From: Pedobacter sp.
Lineage (GTDB): Bacteria; Bacteroidota; Bacteroidia; Sphingobacteriales; Sphingobacteriaceae
DNA: 16,981 nucleotides
Assembly: GCA_028287885.1 (NCBI GenBank)
Contig: JAQBOT010000055.1
Location: 1 to 16,981, forward strand
Direction of reading: 5' to 3'
Below are positions 14,856-16,981 of this stretch, piece by piece. Position 1 is the first letter of the stretch, and each line of letters opens with the position of its first letter. A program made the position numbers and the translations under genes. The notes beneath the pieces are model-generated. The model was not told the DNA's origin and ran no database searches. It saw only the letters and a program-made list of their open reading frames with translations.

Positions 14856-15506
14856 GTGGGTAAAGATAAATTAAGAAAATATACGGAGATAAATACTTTT
14901 GATAACGTGTATCAGCTGGAAGCTGGTCTGGAGTTAAAAGGCAGCTGGGCAGCTCAACACTTCAATAATAATAATCCGATTGTGCTGGAACTTGCGTGTG
15001 GAAAGGGCGAATATTCGGTAAATCTTGCCAGACTATTCCCAGAGAAGAACTTTATAGGAATCGATTATAAAGGGAACCGGATTTGGAGAGGTGCAAGAAC
15101 TGCAGTTGATGAAAACATACCTAATGTCGCATTCTTAAGAATTCAAATAGAGAAACTACTTGAGTTTTTTGGGCCGCAGGAGATAGACGAGATCTGGATC
15201 ACTTTCCCAGATCCTCAACCTCAGGACAGCAGGGAAAAGAAGAGACTAACTTTCCCTGGGTTTTTAAATAAATACAAAGAGATCTTGAAGCCAGGCGGTA
15301 AAATAAACTTGAAAACCGATAATGATGGTTTGTATCTTTATACCGCTGAAAGGGTAAAAGAGTTGGGTTTGATCTGTCACAAGAGTACAGATCATTTGTA
15401 CGATTCAGATCTAGCGGATGAAGTACTTTGTATTAAGACGCACTATGAGAAGATCTATTTGAAGAACGATAAGAACATCAACTATATTCAGTTTTCGTTT
15501 TCATAA
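14856..15506 (+). CDS. trmB: tRNA (guanine-46-N7)-methyltransferase
   Basis: Rossmann-fold methyltransferase of 216 aa from the chosen start. SAM site: VLELACGKGEYSVNLA (about 43-58) and IGIDYKGNRIWRGA (about 68-81). The family hallmark FPDPQPQDSREKKRLTFP (about 119-136) carries the tRNA-binding and catalytic residues, and LKTDND is at about 153-158. I chose the GTG at 14856, because the resulting protein opens (M)GKDKLRKY, as TrmB proteins of this phylum usually do, and a -7 box overlaps the longer start at 14841 (5 more residues). The function, m7G46 in tRNA, is well established for the family. Confidence 0.94.
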   Translation: MGKDKLRKYTEINTFDNVYQLEAGLELKGSWAAQHFNNNNPIVLELACGKGEYSVNLARLFPEKNFIGIDYKGNRIWRGARTAVDENIPNVAFLRIQIEKLLEFFGPQEIDEIWITFPDPQPQDSREKKRLTFPGFLNKYKEILKPGGKINLKTDNDGLYLYTAERVKELGLICHKSTDHLYDSDLADEVLCIKTHYEKIYLKNDKNINYIQFSFS

Positions 15507-15604
15507 GCACTGAAAAGAACGGGTAGTAGCAATTGGTTGATAATACTCGTTTGCCTAAGTGCTAAAGACGAGGGTAGGTAGAAGCATCAAATAACAAATC
15601 AACA

Positions 15605-15931
15605 ATGGAACAAACGTTTTATGAAATGGTCTACGATGTTGTTCGACTGATACCTAAAGGTCGGGTTACCTCTTACGGGGCCATTGCCAAGTGCCTCGGC
15701 GCAGGCGGCTCCGCACGTATGGTAGGTTATGCGATGAACAACGCGCATGGCATGCATCCTCCGGTACCGGCACACCGTGTGGTTAACCGAAATGGCTATT
15801 TGACTGGTAAATTTCATTTTATGCCGCCTGAACTGATGCAGCAAATGCTGGAGAGCGAAGGCATTACCGTTATTGACGATAAAGTACAGGACTTTAAAAC
15901 CCGCAACTGGGATCCTGCGGAAGAAATATAA
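15605..15931 (+). CDS. Alkyltransferase-like protein (ATL), MGMT family
   Basis: Protein of 108 aa, the short form of the O6-alkylguanine-DNA alkyltransferase fold: only the DNA-binding, active-site domain. The active-site motif PCHRV reads PAHRV here, with A56 in place of the acceptor cysteine, so no methyl transfer is possible. Y25 and the arginine finger candidate R39, used to flip out the damaged base, are kept. ATL proteins bind O6-alkylguanine and hand it to nucleotide-excision repair; Thermus TTHA1564 also has Ala at this site. The next gene starts 5 bp downstream, so this heads a small operon. No convincing promoter is seen in the 98-bp gap upstream (15507-15604). Confidence 0.92.
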   Translation: MEQTFYEMVYDVVRLIPKGRVTSYGAIAKCLGAGGSARMVGYAMNNAHGMHPPVPAHRVVNRNGYLTGKFHFMPPELMQQMLESEGITVIDDKVQDFKTRNWDPAEEI

Positions 15932-15936
15932 AGAAT

Positions 15937-16278
15937 ATGGGCAAATTAGTAGAAGAATTTAACGACTACCGTTCTAAAATGAACGATCGGATTATGGACA
16001 CTGCAAACACCAACATTAAGCGGTTCTTTGCATTAGACACAACATCTTACGCAGAAGGTGCATTAAATGTAAAAACCAAAGAGCTGCTCGGACTTGTTGC
16101 ATCTATGGTTCTGCGCTGCGATGATTGTATCAAATACCACCTGGAGAAATGCCATAACGAAGGGGTAAATGATGCGGAGATCAACGAAGTGTTCATGATT
16201 GCCAATTTGGTGGGCGGATCTATTGTAATTCCACATTATAGAAGAGCAGTTGAATACTGGGACGAATTAAACGCTTAA
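15937..16278 (+). CDS. AhpD-like carboxymuconolactone decarboxylase family protein
   Basis: Helical protein of 113 aa. The complete AhpD-type catalytic set is visible: E49, then C61 and C64 (CDDC), then H68, spaced E-X11-C-X2-C-X3-H exactly as in alkylhydroperoxidase AhpD. This favours thiol-dependent peroxidase or disulfide activity over muconolactone metabolism, and no aromatic-degradation gene is near. The C-terminus VGGSIVIPHYRRAVEYWDEL is typical of the family. It lies 5 bp after the ATL gene and 2 bp before tag, so it is almost surely in one mRNA with two DNA alkylation-repair genes. Substrate unknown. Confidence 0.9.
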   Translation: MGKLVEEFNDYRSKMNDRIMDTANTNIKRFFALDTTSYAEGALNVKTKELLGLVASMVLRCDDCIKYHLEKCHNEGVNDAEINEVFMIANLVGGSIVIPHYRRAVEYWDELNA

Positions 16279-16280
16279 TC

Positions 16281-16844
16281 ATGACGGACGAAATTGTTCG
16301 CTGCGGCTGGTGTGGTACTGACCCTTTATACCAGCAATACCATGATCAGGAATGGGGCAAGCCGGTTTATGATGATAAAACACTATTCGAATTCCTAATC
16401 CTCGAAGGTGCCCAAGCCGGATTAAGCTGGATTACCATTCTGCGAAGGCGTGAGGGGTATCGTAAAGCATTTGCTGATTTCGATGTCGAAAAGGTAGCAG
16501 CTTTTACCCAGGAAGATGCAGATCGCCTGATGCAAGATCCAGGGATTATCCGCAACAAACTTAAAGTTGCCGCAGCGATAAGCAATGCGGTTGCTTTCAT
16601 TAAGGTGCAGCAGGAATTCGGATCCTTTTCCAAATTCATTTGGGCTTTTATGCCAGAGGGTAAACCCCTGCTTAATAACTTTGAAAACCTTCAAGGTGTT
16701 CCTGCACGCACGGAAATTTCCGACACGATCAGTAAGGACATGAAAAAAAGAGGATTTAAGTTTTACGGAACCACGATTTGCTATGCGCAAATGCAAGCTA
16801 CCGGCATGGTAAACGATCATATTCTCGATTGCATTAGCCGCTGA
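16281..16844 (+). CDS. tag: DNA-3-methyladenine glycosylase I
   Basis: Base-excision repair enzyme of 187 aa that removes 3-methyladenine from DNA. The zinc site of TAG is complete: C8, H21 (YHDQEWG), H180 and C184 (DHILDC), with the same H-X3-C spacing as in E. coli. The base-pocket segment LEGAQAGLSWITIL places E42 at the position of E. coli E38. Length equals the family norm. Last gene of the ATL/AhpD-like/tag cluster, 2 bp after the stop of the previous gene. The stop codon lies within a hairpin stem. Confidence 0.96.
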   Translation: MTDEIVRCGWCGTDPLYQQYHDQEWGKPVYDDKTLFEFLILEGAQAGLSWITILRRREGYRKAFADFDVEKVAAFTQEDADRLMQDPGIIRNKLKVAAAISNAVAFIKVQQEFGSFSKFIWAFMPEGKPLLNNFENLQGVPARTEISDTISKDMKKRGFKFYGTTICYAQMQATGMVNDHILDCISR

Positions 16845-16863
16845 GCACGGCATCAGCGGCTAA
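16834..16863. terminator. Hairpin over the tag stop codon
   Basis: TTAGCCGCTGA (16834-16844) pairs perfectly with TCAGCGGCTAA (16853-16863) around an 8-base loop, 11 bp and GC-rich. The left arm holds the last tag codons and its TGA stop. No U-tract follows on either strand, so it could be an mRNA-end stabiliser or a factor-dependent terminator between convergent genes. A looser copy of the right arm region recurs at 16873-16887. Confidence 0.45.
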
Positions 16864-16887
16864 GCAACAATGGGCATAGCAGCTAAG

Positions 16888-16981
16888 TTATTTATGCATC
16901 AGGTTGTATGCCTTCACATAGGCAGCAACACTTTTCGCATCAAACTTATCTGTGTCCTTGATGCGCTCAGCCAGGTCTTCA
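16888..16981 (-). CDS. 3' end of an unidentified gene (partial)
   Basis: The minus strand is open from the window edge to a TAA at 16890-16888 and gives a 30-residue C-terminus that ends AAYVKAYNLMHK. The stretch is charged and helical, and looks like real coding sequence: no stop in the frame, convergent to tag, with a hairpin in the 43-bp gap. The start lies outside the window. I do not recognise the family. Confidence 0.55.
   Translation of the reverse strand, partial: EDLAERIKDTDKFDAKSVAAYVKAYNLMHK

Noticed and set aside
15507..15604. Possible promoter or small RNA before the ATL gene
   Set aside because: No TAnnTTTG box, hairpin or conserved-looking element could be made out.

Overview
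The window looks like chromosomal DNA of a Bacteroidota member, most likely a Sphingobacteriaceae relative (Pedobacter-like). This is an inference from three things: the protein sequences, the moderate AT-richness, and the near absence of Shine-Dalgarno sequences combined with repeated TAnnTTTG-type -7 promoter boxes close to start codons. I see no rRNA, tRNA, CRISPR array, insertion sequence or prophage. Most of the genes are ordinary core genes.

Layout. (1) Positions 89-3662, plus strand: a sigma-54-dependent NtrC-type response regulator, an AI-2E/PerM-type membrane protein, then a compact trio of YtxH-domain protein, holin-III-type membrane protein and an unidentified protein. A 12-bp hairpin terminator at 3679-3706 serves this run and the convergent aspS. 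(2) aspS on the minus strand, divergent from (3) a plus-strand operon at 5624-7963: ECF sigma factor, a one-TM putative anti-sigma factor, and an exported protein built of about twelve 18-residue QYG repeats. The genes overlap end to end and the operon closes with a terminator at 8006-8036. (4) Plus strand: TerC-family membrane protein and a nucleoid-associated (YejK/NdpA-type) protein. (5) A long minus-strand run read right to left: fcl, oxyR, csaA-like, tadA, sodA (Mn type) and an RlmI-type rRNA methyltransferase. oxyR has both redox cysteines and a perfect 15-bp inverted repeat touching its start codon. tadA has a 23-bp tandem duplication over its promoter and start codon. (6) Plus strand from 14.8 kb: trmB, then a tight three-gene cluster of alkyltransferase-like protein, AhpD-like peroxidase-type protein and DNA-3-methyladenine glycosylase I. 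The last bases hold the end of an unidentified minus-strand gene.

How the genes fit together. The recurring themes are stress response and tRNA/rRNA maintenance. OxyR and superoxide dismutase handle oxidative stress. The ATL/AhpD-like/Tag cluster looks like an alkylation- and peroxide-damage module. AspRS, TadA, TrmB, CsaA-like and RlmI-like act on tRNA or rRNA. The ECF operon and the YtxH/holin trio look like envelope-stress units. Nothing here is clearly a wholly new system. The most unusual items are the oxyR inverted repeat, the duplicated tadA start region with a coupled mini-ORF, the ECF operon ending in a repeat-built exported protein, and the overlap of the sodA terminator with the rlmI promoter.
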